Shown here in pieces: positions 18,101 to 25,106 of a stretch of DNA of 41,116 nt (within the stretch, counting starts at the first letter, position 1; each line of letters starts with the position of its first letter). The notes under the pieces are model-generated. The model ran no database searches. It was not told where the DNA came from and saw only the letters and a program-made list of their open reading frames with translations. The position numbers and the translations under genes were made by a program. The stretch is from positions 1 to 41,116 of the forward strand of contig CADBOG010000083.1 in NCBI GenBank assembly GCA_902796265.1, read 5' to 3'. The stretch comes from an uncultured Bacteroidota bacterium. Its GTDB lineage: Bacteria > Bacteroidota > Bacteroidia > Bacteroidales > P3.

Positions 18101-19974
18101 CTGCTGACTTCGTCATTAGCCGTTACAATGAGCAGCTTTTCCTCGACCTTGGTATAGCAGTCTCTATCGCCAATCCTAAAGCTATTGCTTCTTCACTTGT
18201 TGTTGAAGGCAAGGATGTCCAGGGCGGTATCATTAATGACGGTGCATTGCTCTCTGCAACAATGACCTTCTCTGACAACGCTCATCAGTGGCTTGCAGGT
18301 ATACAAGATAATGATAACTCACCGTTCTATAACTGGATTCGTAGTGGTTCCCAGTATGCAGAACGCAACCGCGTAGCTTTTGGTTCTTCAACCAATCCTA
18401 TCAATGAGTATGAAGAATACCTTGATGAGGATTATTACAAGGAGGTACAGTCTACACAGGCCAACCGTCCTGCCAGCCTCTATGCAGTTGATAAATACCA
18501 GATCTTCGAAAATGTTATTGGTGGACTTTGGGCACCTTATGGTCTTGTTTCTACTCGTGAGTATCATCCTGGTTTTTCATTCCGTTACTATCTTGCAGAG
18601 CAGTCCATACTTGACTCAGTTTATGCATCCTCTTTGACTAAGAAGAGTTATATTGCCAACGTACGTCAGAGTATTCTGTATTCAAACAACAAGTCCCTCA
18701 TGTTCAATGACTTCTCGAAGCTCCCCAGCGTTCGTGTTGTTATTACCGCTGACCAGAGCAAGTGGACTCGTTGTCCTGTTATTGAGATGTGTGATGACTA
18801 CACTCAGTCAGAGGGTAACGCTCGTCGTTTCCAGATGCGTAAACATAAATCCATTGACAAGGATGGTAACACCTCAACCTCTGAAGCCGACTCCGAAGAT
18901 CCTAACGATCCTAACTATATTTCGGCCTATGGTATGGGTTGGTTCCCTGGCTATGCCATCAACCTTAGCACAGGTGAGCGTCTCAACATCATGTATGGTG
19001 AGGATTCACGCTATGTGCAGTTCAACGGACGTGATATGATGTGGAACCCCGTCTCTACAGCCACTGTTGGTACATCCAACTATGTTGTTGGCGGTCGTCA
19101 CTATATTTATGTCATGAATGCCATTTCACAGGATTTCCCGAAATATCATGCCATCAACTCTTCTTCTGACTTCATCACATCCCACTATGCATCACCTTCG
19201 TATGATGCTGGTCGTTGGGCTCACATGATGTTGAGTTCTTTGGATAGATTCTTTAAGAATCCTTATAAACCGGGTGCTCCTGAGTACAATAAATACCGTG
19301 AGGAATTCTGCAATGGTCTTCTTCGTGCCGATGGTGCAACAGCAGTTGTTCCTATCCGTGACTCCGCTGCATTCCTCTACTCAACAGTCGCCTGGGTCTC
19401 AATGCCTCTTGCTACTGAGAACATTGACAATCCTAAGAATATTCCTTCGGATGTTACCATTGATATCGATGTCAATACTCGTTATGGTATTTATCTTGGT
19501 GACAACCAGACTACCCGTGAGAAAGCTGGTCTGACTGCTATCAATAACAATAATCCTATGTATCAGTTCATTCTTACCGAGGATATTGTTACTTTGACAA
19601 ATCAAGCTAATGGCGACAATGCTCGTCAAAGCTACAAGGATTCTATCATGGAAGCCATCAATGTGGTTCCCAACCCCTATTACAGTTACTCCGCCTACGA
19701 GACTCAAAGCCAACTTGAGACCAAGGTTCGTTTTATCAATGTGCCTGGCAATACCACCATCAACATCTATACTGTCGATGGTACTCTTGTCAGAACTATC
19801 CGCAACACACGTACTGACATGACTACTCAGGATTGGGATCTCCATAATCACAATGGTATTCCAATTGCCGGTGGTATGTATCTCATCCACTTCAGCACTC
19901 CTGGTATCGGTGAACGTGTTGTTAAATGGTTCGGCACTATGCGTCCTGTCGATATGAGCGGCTTCCAGTTCTAA
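15154..19974 (+). CDS. Very large secreted protein with type IX-like C-terminal domain
   Basis: A 1606-aa exported protein of a Bacteroidota-specific kind with no known enzymatic activity. Seen: signal peptide to about residue 24 (ending TAMA), a short basic Cys-containing stretch (CTVC, later C), then LWIGGTDVNDQLRLAALRFGQNGDDYWPGP. Near residue 202 is a DADGNGEYD segment followed by DYPYYD that looks calcium-binding. The C-terminal ~100 residues form a beta-sandwich like the FlgD/type A sorting domains of the type IX system (VVPNPYYSYS, INIYTVDGTLVRTI, GIPIAGGMYLIHF, KWFGTMRP). It lies between a TonB receptor (28-base gap) and a PorV-like porin (30-base gap). Secretion by the type IX system is inferred from the tail. 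Confidence 0.82.
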   Translation: MKNIFVKTVLMALLFSSTLGTAMARECTVCKKKSATKSAVQSKAAACKRAQSTAELNINNVRALINGYGNMWYDGSITQYHIPKDGTSTPLYCAALWIGGTDVNDQLRLAALRFGQNGDDYWPGPLTTDGSADVTVEVCNYYDRHFKITQADVQNFMAMFDYTQDPPVQKSNFDEGAIAQIIKEWPAHGNFANQSHYLAPFFDADGNGEYDWRAGDYPYYDFDNKLCPRTLKAALKPGERYTPVPTMEDSLGIVNKGTGLLSDQVLKGDQTIWWVFNDMGNAHTESHGQPIGLEIRAQAFAFSTNDEINNMTFYTYEIINRSTYELRNTYFSQWVDPDLGYGYDDYVGCDVKRGLGYCYNGKDIDGPGTGSYSGIPPAVGIDFFQGPYMDPDGLDNPKIDISKMRLYYPNQLAKYWIDEARGYDTIRLTDDADLYYTPACAWYFKQNDSIGNCAINGVNFGNGIKDDERFGMRRFVYYENSSNNINGEPDKATDYYNYLQGFWKNGSHMKFGGNAITSTSGASDIPCDFMFPGDSDPLHWGTNGVVPDAQYHPDDWTEVTSGDNVSPGDRRFMQSAGPFTLKPGAVNYITVGIPFAQAPSGNRWSSVELLRQIDDVCQSLFENCFKVLDGPEAPTMTVQEMSNELFLYLTYENEASNNYGEKYDEEDASILKSYEPQARRYKFEGYQIYQLIDANASVADIGDETKARLAFQCDIENYYDQYIVDSNSNGTVDSTLNDNPTTPIGRLVNYTSNSATGLLTGKIMVDGANKGIQHVFRVTKDLFATGTNTSLVNNKEYYFICIAYAHNRYKEYSQNDPSKLDGQKEPYLAGRKDEWGGTITPIVCIPHNPASENGGTVVQATFGMSPNIIRLDGYGNGGNVLRLTESSIASLMGAKGEEGMAPGTFNDAINSLGAYKPDMKNPCIIAEPEYEQNYGPLNVRVIDPLNIKGGTFNIRFDGVADDSRWILTRADGQPLYDNVMADTADFVISRYNEQLFLDLGIAVSIANPKAIASSLVVEGKDVQGGIINDGALLSATMTFSDNAHQWLAGIQDNDNSPFYNWIRSGSQYAERNRVAFGSSTNPINEYEEYLDEDYYKEVQSTQANRPASLYAVDKYQIFENVIGGLWAPYGLVSTREYHPGFSFRYYLAEQSILDSVYASSLTKKSYIANVRQSILYSNNKSLMFNDFSKLPSVRVVITADQSKWTRCPVIEMCDDYTQSEGNARRFQMRKHKSIDKDGNTSTSEADSEDPNDPNYISAYGMGWFPGYAINLSTGERLNIMYGEDSRYVQFNGRDMMWNPVSTATVGTSNYVVGGRHYIYVMNAISQDFPKYHAINSSSDFITSHYASPSYDAGRWAHMMLSSLDRFFKNPYKPGAPEYNKYREEFCNGLLRADGATAVVPIRDSAAFLYSTVAWVSMPLATENIDNPKNIPSDVTIDIDVNTRYGIYLGDNQTTREKAGLTAINNNNPMYQFILTEDIVTLTNQANGDNARQSYKDSIMEAINVVPNPYYSYSAYETQSQLETKVRFINVPGNTTINIYTVDGTLVRTIRNTRTDMTTQDWDLHNHNGIPIAGGMYLIHFSTPGIGERVVKWFGTMRPVDMSGFQF

Positions 19975-20004
19975 TTGTTCATTAACTTTTAAACATTGAC
20001 AGAA

Positions 20005-21072
20005 ATGAAAAGAATATTAAGTATACTGACTGTAATGGTCCTTACAGTTTCGATGTCGGCTCCTACCTTTGCCGGCAACGATAACCGTCGAGGAACGGCA
20101 GGCGCTACTGAGCTTCTCATCAATCCTTGGGCACGCAGCTCCAGCTGGGGTGGTATCAATACAGCCTGTGCTCGTGGCATTGATGCCTTCTTCAGCAATA
20201 TCGCTGGTCTCTCTTTTGTCGAGAACATGGAGTTCACCTATTCTCATGCTATCCTTAATGGTGGCCGTTCGGGTCTCAATAGCGGTGCTTCAATCAACGC
20301 TTTTGGTCTTGCTCTTCGTTTGGGCGATGCCGGTGTTTTGGGCGCCTACGTAATGACTATGGGTTTTGGTGACATCTATGTCACAACGGTAGAAAGTCCT
20401 GAACCAGGTAGCAACGGTACCATGTCTCCTACCATGATGAACCTCAACATTGCCTATTCCTATTCCTTCACCAACTCCATCCATGGTGGTGCTGTACTTA
20501 AGGTTATCTCCGAGTCTACAGATAACGTTGATGCTACTGGTGTTGCCATCGATGCTGGTATTCAGTACCAGACTGGTGAAAAAGATGAGCTTAAGTTTGG
20601 TATTTCTCTTAAGAATATCGGACCTGCTCTCAGCTTTGGCGGAACGGGTATGGCATTTACCACCGTCAATAATGCAGGTAACTCTATGACTGTTGAGTTC
20701 CGTGCATCTGAGATGGAGCTTCCTACTCTCCTTAACATTGGAGCCTCTTACGACTTCTTGTTTGAGAAATGGAATCAGCGTCTTACCATTGCCGGTAACT
20801 TTACCTCGAATGCTTTCTTGCGCGACAACTTTGGTCTCGGTTTCGAGTATTCCTTGCTCGACCGTTTCCAGGCACGTGCTGCTTACCTTTATCAAACTGA
20901 CATTTTCGATAATGACAATCGTACGACTGCCAATACTGGTATCTCCGCAGGTGCATCATTCATCCTTCCTCTGAAGGATGATGGTAGCCGTAGTATTACT
21001 ATCGATTACTCCTATCGTAGTGCAGCTAATCTTAAAGGTACTCACAGTTTCGGCGCCACTTTCAAGTTCTAA
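20005..21072 (+). CDS. PorV/PorQ-family outer-membrane beta-barrel protein
   Basis: A 355-aa FadL-like barrel of the PorV/PorQ family. PorV is the outer-membrane partner that takes type IX cargo from the translocon to the attachment complex. Seen: signal peptide to about residue 23 (ending TFA), then GTAGATELLINPWARSSSWGG and IDAFFSNIAGLSFVENMEFTYSHA, the conserved N-terminal segment of the family, and a C-terminal barrel ending FGATFKF. I start at the ATG at 20005, which begins the signal peptide, rather than an in-frame TTG nine bases earlier. Lying directly behind a protein with a type IX-like tail suggests that it is a dedicated partner for that protein; it may be a paralogue rather than the main PorV. 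Confidence 0.85.
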   Translation: MKRILSILTVMVLTVSMSAPTFAGNDNRRGTAGATELLINPWARSSSWGGINTACARGIDAFFSNIAGLSFVENMEFTYSHAILNGGRSGLNSGASINAFGLALRLGDAGVLGAYVMTMGFGDIYVTTVESPEPGSNGTMSPTMMNLNIAYSYSFTNSIHGGAVLKVISESTDNVDATGVAIDAGIQYQTGEKDELKFGISLKNIGPALSFGGTGMAFTTVNNAGNSMTVEFRASEMELPTLLNIGASYDFLFEKWNQRLTIAGNFTSNAFLRDNFGLGFEYSLLDRFQARAAYLYQTDIFDNDNRTTANTGISAGASFILPLKDDGSRSITIDYSYRSAANLKGTHSFGATFKF

Positions 21073-21094
21073 AAAGTTTTCGAGACATATAAGA

Positions 21095-21134
21095 AGTATG
21101 GAAAGGTCTTAACTCAGGACCTTTCCTACTTTTT
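21095..21134 (+). terminator. Terminator after the porin gene
   Basis: GGAAAGGTC (21100-21108) pairs with GACCTTTCC (21118-21126), extended by AGTA/TACT around a one-base bulge, and ends in a T-run. It is the first convincing plus-strand terminator after secDF. Confidence 0.85.
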
Positions 21135-21225
21135 AACGCCAAATTAACAACGCTCGCAGAATCCTTTTCTGCACCGGTCTCGAACATTAATACATTTTAA
21201 TTAAATAAAACTATTAACCCCAATC

Positions 21226-21699
21226 ATGTCAGAAATCAAATACTATAGCGAAGAAGGGCTCCAAAAACTCCGCGACGAACTGCATCACCTTATAGCTTTC
21301 GAACGCCCTGCTGCAGCAGCAGCTATTGCTGAAGCTCGTGACAAGGGTGACCTTTCAGAGAATGCTGAATATGATGCAGCAAAGGAGGCTCAAGGACACC
21401 TGGAAGCAAGGATCTCTAAACTTCAGGACCTCATCGCTAATGCCCGTCTTCTTGACGAGTCGAAAATCGACACTTCTAAAGTGCTCCTTCTTTCGAAAAT
21501 AACCATCAAGAATACCAAGAACAACATGAAGCAGGTCTACACTATCGTACCCGAGAGTGAGGCTAACCTTAAACAAGGTCTTATCTCCGTTTCGTCGCCT
21601 TTCGCTCAAGCTTTTCTCGGAAAGCGTGCAGGTGATGTCGTAGATGTTGTTGTTCCGGCTGGTAAGATGAATTTCGAAATTCTAACCGTAGAGCGATAA
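21226..21699 (+). CDS. greA: Transcription elongation factor GreA
   Basis: Rescues backtracked RNA polymerase by stimulating cleavage of the nascent RNA. Seen in 157 aa: N-terminal coiled coil with the acidic tip region KGDLSENAEYDAAKE (about residues 40-55, carrying the conserved Asp/Glu that reach the active site) and a C-terminal FKBP-like domain with SPFAQAFLGKRAGDVVDV. Length is standard. The 154-base spacer upstream holds the previous terminator and an AT-rich leader; I could not find a clear TAnnTTTG box there. Confidence 0.97.
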   Translation: MSEIKYYSEEGLQKLRDELHHLIAFERPAAAAAIAEARDKGDLSENAEYDAAKEAQGHLEARISKLQDLIANARLLDESKIDTSKVLLLSKITIKNTKNNMKQVYTIVPESEANLKQGLISVSSPFAQAFLGKRAGDVVDVVVPAGKMNFEILTVER

Positions 21700-21719
21700 A
21701 ATTGTAGGCTAAAAAGCTT

Positions 21720-21767
21720 ATTGTTAAGAGGCTGACGTATCTTTATGCTGCGTGGCCACTTAACAAT
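21720..21767. repeat. Inverted repeat in greA-HIT gap
   Basis: ATTGTTAAGAGGC (21720-21732) pairs with GCCACTTAACAAT (21755-21767) with a single A-A mismatch, around a 22-base loop. It lies 20 bases after the greA stop and 26 bases before the HIT gene. It has no T-run on the plus strand. Confidence 0.65.
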
Positions 21768-21793
21768 ATAATGTAACAATTAAAATATTTATT

Positions 21794-22186
21794 ATGCCCA
21801 GTATTTTTTCACGCATAGTTGCAGGCGAGATTCCTTGCTACAAGGTTGCTGAAACAGATGACTTTCTCGCTTTTCTTGATGTAAACCCTGTGGTCAAAGG
21901 TCATGTTCTTTGTATACCCAAGAAGGAGGTCGACTATATTTTTGACCTAGATGACGACCTTTTTGTGAATCTGCACAGGTTCAGTCGTCGTGTTGCAAAG
22001 GGTTTGAAGAAAGTATGTCCGTGCATTAAAGTGGGTGTCGCCGTTGTTGGAATAGATGTGCCTCATACTCATATACATCTAATGCCTCTCAATAATCCTG
22101 GCGACTTGAACTTTAGTCATCATGTCAAGATGGAGCCTGAAGAAATGAAAGCTCTGGCAGAACAGATTGCTGCAGCTATTGAATAA
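21794..22186 (+). CDS. HIT-family nucleotide hydrolase
   Basis: A 130-aa histidine-triad protein of the HINT branch, which hydrolyse AMP-linked phosphoramidates or similar nucleotide conjugates. Seen: start SIFSRIVAGEIPCYKVAE, the GHVLCIPKKEV segment and the catalytic triad motif HTHIHLMP (about residues 95-102). The physiological substrate is not known. A strong terminator follows 19 bases after the stop. Confidence 0.93.
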   Translation: MPSIFSRIVAGEIPCYKVAETDDFLAFLDVNPVVKGHVLCIPKKEVDYIFDLDDDLFVNLHRFSRRVAKGLKKVCPCIKVGVAVVGIDVPHTHIHLMPLNNPGDLNFSHHVKMEPEEMKALAEQIAAAIE

Positions 22187-22205
22187 AACCAAATTGAACA
22201 TGAGG

Positions 22206-22243
22206 AAAACGGTGCAAGAATTACAAAGTCTTGCACCGTTTTT
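22206..22243. terminator. Bidirectional terminator between HIT gene and unknown membrane protein gene
   Basis: A perfect 14-bp stem (22206-22219 with 22229-22242) with a 9-base loop, A-run on the left and T-run on the right. It can end both the HIT transcript and the minus-strand transcript whose last gene ends at 22284. Confidence 0.93.
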
Positions 22244-22283
22244 CAGTTATGTGTTCGATGTAATAAGTAATAACGGTGTTGGC

Positions 22284-23369
22284 TTAAAACACACTCTTCC
22301 ACCGCAAGCGGTCCCCCTCCCGGTGTTCGATTTTTTCGGCGTGATACATTCCGTAGAAGCCTCGGTGGAGGACGACCTTGACGTTCTCGTTGACAGAAAA
22401 ACTGCCGTCGTGATACATACGTATATCCAGATTGCCCTCAATAGGCTCGAAGACATCGACTTTGTAATTATAGTTGACCTCGTCGCCGCCACGAGCTTCC
22501 ATTTCCCTTACAATACCGCTGCCATAGATTGGTTCAGGCGATTCAAACCACTGATTGACAGAAAACACCAGAACCATTAAGACTCCTGCCACCCATGCTA
22601 CCGCAAGGGTGCTTAAGATGAATCGCCCCCAAAAATTGAATATTTTTAGAACGATTTTTTCCACTGCTAAAATGAAACCTATAACCACACAAACGGCAAA
22701 TGGAACCCAAAAGTTGATGGAGAAGGGTAACAAGGTCTCGCTATAATCCCAGATTGCAATCATGGAGAAAATTGTTATCGCCCCAATAATCAACACAATA
22801 ATCGAGGGTATGACTTCAGATAATCTCGACCACTGATAGATAGTGGACAGTTTCCTTTTTCGGCTTTGCGGCCCTACGTGAAACAGACCTTCTCCATCCG
22901 GCAGCGGCGTAAACTGCATCTTGGGATAAGGCTTGTAGTCGCCTGTGCCGACCATTTCGATTTGTATGCCTTCAACATCTTCCTCGATTTCATATTCGAA
23001 CATCTTATAGAGGTTACCCTTGGGGTCGATGATGTCTGTTGTGCATTTTTCCTTGTCGAATGAAAGATACAGCTTCTTGTATTTTGGCACCTCATCCATA
23101 GTGTATTCAACCGTAAGGACGAACCAGGCTTCGATATAGGCATCCTTGTCATTCTCAAGAGCAGACAACAGGTTGTCGCACAATATAGAGAAATGCCAAG
23201 GGTCGCAAAGACGGTTGGGACGGACCGCAAATGTGTTGTCGTCGCGGGTGGTGTACAGCCTTAACGTGGTGATGCTGAGATCATCGTTGTTCATACATTT
23301 GGCAGCTTCTTTCAGGGCTTTTTTCGCCTTTTCGAGATTTGTGCCATGTATGAGTATCAGTTCTTTCAA
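22284..23369 (-). CDS. Unknown three-helix membrane protein
   Basis: A 361-aa protein that I do not recognise. Seen: a soluble N-terminal domain (about 1-170) beginning KELILIHGTNLEKAKKALKEAAK, a basic stretch RKRK (170-173), three predicted membrane helices (about 186-206, 216-236, 249-270) and a C-terminal domain of about 90 residues, probably on the outer side of the inner membrane. The start is TTG at 23369; an in-frame stop lies two codons upstream and the first ATG codon would remove the first beta strand (residue 26 or so). It follows purM with a 65-base gap and no terminator, so it is probably on the purM transcript, though no functional link is evident. Confidence 0.7.
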   Translation of the reverse strand: MKELILIHGTNLEKAKKALKEAAKCMNNDDLSITTLRLYTTRDDNTFAVRPNRLCDPWHFSILCDNLLSALENDKDAYIEAWFVLTVEYTMDEVPKYKKLYLSFDKEKCTTDIIDPKGNLYKMFEYEIEEDVEGIQIEMVGTGDYKPYPKMQFTPLPDGEGLFHVGPQSRKRKLSTIYQWSRLSEVIPSIIVLIIGAITIFSMIAIWDYSETLLPFSINFWVPFAVCVVIGFILAVEKIVLKIFNFWGRFILSTLAVAWVAGVLMVLVFSVNQWFESPEPIYGSGIVREMEARGGDEVNYNYKVDVFEPIEGNLDIRMYHDGSFSVNENVKVVLHRGFYGMYHAEKIEHREGDRLRWKSVF

Positions 23370-23434
23370 GAATCAATTAATGTTTTTCTGACCAGCTATC
23401 TGGTTGTTCTTGTTCTTTAATATTGTAACGACGG

Positions 23435-24607
23435 TTAGTTGTTATAAACATATTCGCCGTTTTCGCTTTTTACGGTCACCTGAGCTTTGTCAAATGCCTC
23501 GCAATAACCGATAATTTGTGCATCGATATTGAAGCTGTGAGCAATGTCAATAATACCTGTTGCAGTTTTCTCGTCGGTGTATATCTCCATACGGTGACCC
23601 ATATTGAAGACGGTATACATTTCACGCCAATCGGTACCGCTCTGTTCATGAATCATACGGAATAGTGGTGGTACTGGGAATAGATTGTTTTTCACAACAT
23701 GCAGATTGTCGATGAAGTGCAACACCTTGGTTTGGGCACCGCCACTGCAATGAATCATGCCGTCGATTTTGGGTCGGTATTCGTCTAATACGCGACGGAT
23801 TACAGGAGCATAGGTACGGGTGGGGGAGAGGACCATCTTGCCGGCATCGACACCATTTACTTCTGTCGGGTCAGTGAGACGCTTATGGCCACAATATACA
23901 ACATCTTTAGGCAAGTCATGGTCGAAACTCTCTGGGAAATGTTGGGCATAATATTGAGAGAAGACATCGTGTCTTGCTGAAGTAAGGCCGTTGCTTCCCA
24001 TACCACCGTTGTATTCAGTTTCGTATGTTGCTTTGCCATAAGAGGCAAGACCCACGATTACATTGCCGGGCTTGATATGAGCGTTGTCAACCACGTCGGC
24101 ACGACGCATACGTGCGGTTACAGTGCTGTCTACAATGATGGTGCGTACTAGGTCTCCAACATCGGCTGTCTCACCACCAGTGAGCGTGATGCCTATTCCG
24201 AGGTCACGCATTTGTTGCAGGAATTCTTCTGTACCATTGATAACAGCGCTGATTACTTCGCCAGGAACAAGTTTTTTGTTCCTACCAATAGTGCTGCTAA
24301 GTAAGATGTTGTCGACAGCTCCTACGCATAGCAGGTCGTCAAGGTTCATCACAACGGCGTCAATGGCAATGCCTTTCCATACGCTGAGGTCGCCAGTTTC
24401 TTTCCAATACAGATAAGCCAACGAAGATTTTGTTCCCGCACCGTCCGCATGCATGATGTTGCAGTATTGGCTGTCTCCACCAAGAATATCAGGGATAATC
24501 TTGCAGAAAGCTTTGGGATATAAACCTTTATCAATATTCTTGATGGCGTTGTGCACATCTTCTTTGGCGGCAGAAACGCCACGGAGGTTATATTTTAGTG
24601 AGTCCAC
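23435..24607 (-). CDS. purM: Phosphoribosylformylglycinamidine cyclo-ligase (AIR synthetase)
   Basis: Fifth step of de novo purine synthesis: ATP-dependent ring closure of FGAM to aminoimidazole ribotide. The 390 aa are somewhat longer than the E. coli enzyme, as usual for this phylum. Seen: HADGAGTKSSLAY (ATP/substrate loop, about residues 54-66), GIGITLTGGETADVGDLVRT (about 137-156) and the GKATYETEYNGGMGSNGLTSAR segment. The start is GTG at 24607 (residues MDSLKYNLRG). A minus-strand TATTTTTG -7 box lies at 24651-24658, about 45 bases upstream. Divergent from the PqqD cassette. Confidence 0.95.
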   Translation of the reverse strand: MDSLKYNLRGVSAAKEDVHNAIKNIDKGLYPKAFCKIIPDILGGDSQYCNIMHADGAGTKSSLAYLYWKETGDLSVWKGIAIDAVVMNLDDLLCVGAVDNILLSSTIGRNKKLVPGEVISAVINGTEEFLQQMRDLGIGITLTGGETADVGDLVRTIIVDSTVTARMRRADVVDNAHIKPGNVIVGLASYGKATYETEYNGGMGSNGLTSARHDVFSQYYAQHFPESFDHDLPKDVVYCGHKRLTDPTEVNGVDAGKMVLSPTRTYAPVIRRVLDEYRPKIDGMIHCSGGAQTKVLHFIDNLHVVKNNLFPVPPLFRMIHEQSGTDWREMYTVFNMGHRMEIYTDEKTATGIIDIAHSFNIDAQIIGYCEAFDKAQVTVKSENGEYVYNN

Positions 24608-24650
24608 GATTTGTGGGATTAAAAGTTAAACAATTGAATATTTCAGCTTG

Positions 24651-24696
24651 CAAAAATACTAATTTTTTGTGGAATGGCTAAAAAAATGTAATTTTG
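24651..24696. promoter_or_regulatory. Divergent promoters: purM (minus) and PqqD cassette (plus)
   Basis: Plus strand: TTTG (24666-24669), 19-base spacer, TAATTTTG (24689-24696), a near-perfect match, giving a leader of about 125 bases to the pqqD-like gene. Minus strand: TATTTTTG (24651-24658) with only a weak -33, reading into purM. The boxes interleave. Confidence 0.75.
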
Positions 24697-24726
24697 TAAC
24701 CTTAACAAAAAGTAATAAGGCTATTC

Positions 24727-24816
24727 ATGTTGTTGATATATAATGCGTTGATGACTACGTGTCTTATTGTGAAGATGCTTATTACTAGACCACAAACCAT
24801 AAGATATATATATTAA
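24727..24816 (+). CDS. Possible 29-aa small ORF upstream of pqqD-like gene
   Basis: ATG at 24727 opens a 29-codon frame (MLLIYNALMTTCLIVKML...) ending in TAA at 24816, 12 bases before the pqqD-like ATG and about 24 bases after the predicted transcription start. It is the only ORF between the promoter and the cassette. It could be a translated leader, a very short precursor peptide, or chance: it lacks the leader-core look of a known RiPP precursor, and codon use is not distinctive. Confidence 0.25.
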   Translation: MLLIYNALMTTCLIVKMLITRPQTIRYIY

Positions 24817-24828
24817 ACCATACACATT

Positions 24829-25098
24829 ATGAGAATAAATCCGCGATATAAGGTCCGCAATGTGGCGGATGAAAATATTGTCCTTGTCCAGGGACGCAAC
24901 CCAGGAGATATGACTACCGTAATTGCTCTAAACGATACCTCGCTCTATTTGTGGAACCAATTGCAGGGGTTTGATTTTGAAATATCAGACATCTGTAAGC
25001 TCCTTGTTGATCGTTATGAAGTAGATGCGACTACGGCTGAGACAGATGCTGGGAAGTGGGTTGCTACGCTCAAAGAACACAATATATTGGATAAGTAG
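24829..25098 (+). CDS. PqqD-family protein
   Basis: An 89-aa PqqD-like protein. This fold (a small winged helix-turn-helix) is the RiPP recognition element that binds leader peptides for modifying enzymes. Seen: N-terminal RYKVRNVADENIVLVQGRNPGDMTTVIALNDTSLYLWNQL, with the typical I-LN-T---LW core, then a helical region DICKLLVDRYEVD and WVATLKEHNILDK. Eight bases separate it from the kinase-like gene, so they are co-transcribed. No radical-SAM, cyclase or transglutaminase-like gene is adjacent, so its partner is presumably the kinase-like protein. Confidence 0.88.
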   Translation: MRINPRYKVRNVADENIVLVQGRNPGDMTTVIALNDTSLYLWNQLQGFDFEISDICKLLVDRYEVDATTAETDAGKWVATLKEHNILDK

Positions 25099-25106
25099 TG
25101 TAATCT

